Positions 14,210 through 15,865 of a stretch of DNA of 15,865 nucleotides are shown in pieces. The notes under the pieces were generated by a model. The model searched no databases. It worked only from the letters and a program-made list of their open reading frames with translations, and was not told the origin of the DNA. Origin of the DNA: Treponema sp. UBA7570 (lineage in GTDB: Bacteria > Spirochaetota > Spirochaetia > Treponematales > Treponemataceae). The stretch spans positions 109,329 through 125,193 of the forward strand of contig DLLE01000056.1 in assembly GCA_002477955.1 (NCBI GenBank), written 5' to 3'. Numbering within the stretch: the first letter of the stretch is position 1; each line of letters opens with the position of its first letter. The translations under genes were made by a program, and so were the position numbers.

Positions 14210-15865
14210 TTATTTTCTTACAGTCCAGACACCAGCTCCAGCGTTGGCTGCAACGTAAGTTTTTGCATTTGCAGCGGTCATCGGTTCATAAGAATAAGTC
14301 ACAGTGAATGGAGCAGAATCAACCGCAGTATACTCGCTTGTTTTCTTGCTATTGTTATCAACACTTCCTGTATCATAAACTTTAGCCGTTGAAGCTGTGC
14401 TTGAGTTTCCACGGATAGAATACTGCATATTGCTGTCGAAATAGTTTGCCTCAGAATAAATCAAGGCGCCTTTTCTTGCACCAATGCAGTAATCTCCTTT
14501 AGATTTACCATCTCCAACTGACTGTGTTGTGTCAAAAGTGTACCAGTTATTCAAAACATGGAACTGGCTGTTTCTTGCCATCGGCAAACGCTGAACACAA
14601 GTATCAAAATGATTGTTGATAATGGAGACTTTTCGAACTGTATTATCGCCTTCGTCATCATCTGAACCTACAAGCATAGTTTTGTCGTGATGATACATAT
14701 GACAGTTAGAAACAGTTATTCCCTTGCCGTCGCCTTTTATATCGCAAAGACCATCATAATTCTGCCATTTTTCTTTTGTTCCAGACTGAACATGCTGCAT
14801 AACAAGAGTGTCTTTCATTGTGCAGTGGTCAATCCATATATTCGCAGTGTTAGAACCCTGAATTGTTATGCAGTCAAACTGAGCATTAAATCCATCAGAT
14901 TCTCCTTTTGAGTTCACTTCATGGTGCGGAAACATATCGATTGCATCAACTAGAGTAAGATTTCTAATTACAACATTCTCAATACCGTTGATGCTGATTG
15001 TTCCGCCACGAAGTCCAGAATCGCTTCCAAGACCAATAATTGTTGTATTAGATTTTAAATTCAACTGAATTACGCTTTTCCAAGCATCGTTTAGCTTCCA
15101 AACAGTATCATATAAAGAAGAATGGGAACCTTTTTTAGGGGATTTATCTTTGTCATTTGTAGTTGTTGAACATACAGCGGCATAAGCCTCAACCCAGTCA
15201 CCATATGTTGTATAAGCATTTGAAGTTTTTGACGCAATCCAAGAATCCATTACAGAAGAAACCGCAATGTTGCTAGCACCTTCAGCAGGAAGTTTTGAGC
15301 CGCTTCCCTCATCTGACATATCAATCATTCCATCAATATAAATCAATGAATTTTTGTTTTTGATTGCTTTCATCAATTCTTCTCTAGTTGTTACAGTCAC
15401 AACGTTAGTAAAAGTCGGCATTGCATAATTTACTCCAGCAAATCCAAGTGGAGTGTCGCTCGCTTTAATTACGTTTCCAGTCTCTACTGCAGCTGCCGCT
15501 CCAACCGTTACTGCGCAAGTGCTTTCTACAGAATTTGTTCCGTCAGAAGCGGTTACTTTTACAGTAACTGTCTGTTCTGCTGTATCTGTGTTTTTTGCTG
15601 TGAGTGTAACTGTTCCTGTCGTTGACTCAGAAAGCTCTGCATATTCACCGCCTTCGCTGATTGTCCAAGTATAAGTGATTTCAGGATTGCCTGAATATTC
15701 TGCTTTTGCGGTTAAGGTTGTGCTTCCGTCGCAAGCAATTGAGTCTTTTCCTGCGCTAACGCTTACGGAAGTAACCTTGTTCTCCACAATCTGTCCTGCC
15801 GCAAGAATTTTTACAGTTGTTGTTGCTTCCTTAGCTGTTCCGTCGTAAGTTGCAGTTACTTTTAC
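14210..15865 (-). CDS. Secreted pectate lyase with Ig-like domains, PL1 (5' part outside window)
   Basis: The frame is open to the right edge, so 551 C-terminal residues are present and the start is missing. The first 29 or so residues in the window (VKVTATYDGTAKEATTTVK and following) look like the end of one Ig-like domain. A second Ig-like domain follows, from VTSVSVSAGKDSIACDGSTT to TCAVTV. The PL1 catalytic domain begins near PLGFAGVNYAMPTFTNVVTV and has VVIRNLTLVDAID, WIDHC, DGLCD, HDKTML and QRLPMAR, so the calcium and catalytic residues are all there. It ends in ANAGAGVWTVRK, like the neighbouring paralogue. The Ig-like domains may hold the enzyme away from the cell or bind polysaccharide, which is inferred only. 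A signal peptide is expected beyond the edge. Confidence 0.92.
   Translation of the reverse strand, partial: VKVTATYDGTAKEATTTVKILAAGQIVENKVTSVSVSAGKDSIACDGSTTLTAKAEYSGNPEITYTWTISEGGEYAELSESTTGTVTLTAKNTDTAEQTVTVKVTASDGTNSVESTCAVTVGAAAAVETGNVIKASDTPLGFAGVNYAMPTFTNVVTVTTREELMKAIKNKNSLIYIDGMIDMSDEGSGSKLPAEGASNIAVSSVMDSWIASKTSNAYTTYGDWVEAYAAVCSTTTNDKDKSPKKGSHSSLYDTVWKLNDAWKSVIQLNLKSNTTIIGLGSDSGLRGGTISINGIENVVIRNLTLVDAIDMFPHHEVNSKGESDGFNAQFDCITIQGSNTANIWIDHCTMKDTLVMQHVQSGTKEKWQNYDGLCDIKGDGKGITVSNCHMYHHDKTMLVGSDDDEGDNTVRKVSIINNHFDTCVQRLPMARNSQFHVLNNWYTFDTTQSVGDGKSKGDYCIGARKGALIYSEANYFDSNMQYSIRGNSSTASTAKVYDTGSVDNNSKKTSEYTAVDSAPFTVTYSYEPMTAANAKTYVAANAGAGVWTVRK

Overview
The window looks like chromosomal DNA of a carbohydrate- and amino-acid-using spirochaete, most likely a gut or rumen Treponema. 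This is inferred from the gene mix (two-subunit iron-sulfur serine dehydratase, branched-chain amino acid ABC transporter, tandem secreted PL1 pectate lyases), moderately AT-rich DNA, and short intergenic repeats. No rRNA, tRNA, CRISPR array, transposase or integrase is visible. The species was not determined.

Layout. 1-99 is the 3' flank of the first gene and holds an inverted-repeat element. 100-4110 (minus strand) holds a fused 5-oxoprolinase-type PxpB-PxpC protein, a UPF0317/DUF1445 putative hydro-lyase (D-glutamate cyclase family, YcsI-like), then a class III aminotransferase. Divergent from these, 4218-5771 (plus strand) encodes the beta and alpha subunits of L-serine dehydratase. 5772-6017 holds a GC-rich folded repeat and the terminator of the next operon, which converges from the right. 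6018-11320 (minus strand) is a complete liv ABC transporter in the order livK, livH, livM, livG, livF. Repeat elements sit between livK and livH (392 bp) and between livG and livF. 11551-12459 is a patatin-like phospholipase. 12520-13983 and 14210 to the right edge are two paralogous PL1 pectate lyases. The first is a lipoprotein. The second runs off the window and carries Ig-like domains at its N-terminal side.

How the parts may work together. An identical 10-bp palindrome (TCGTGCACGA) occurs exactly three times, always between genes: before the aminotransferase, in the divergent PxpBC/serine dehydratase promoter region, and just downstream of the predicted livK promoter. This suggests one regulator ties amino-acid import to several amino-acid-degrading enzymes. 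The regulator is not encoded here. The pectate lyases form a separate polysaccharide-degrading module with their own promoter and terminator.

The least explained structure is a set of repeats. One is a GC-rich element of about 90-110 bp, present in two copies with conserved edges but different, still base-paired, hairpins. The other is a composite AT-rich double-hairpin element, present in three copies plus a variant, whose central core is inverted in one copy.
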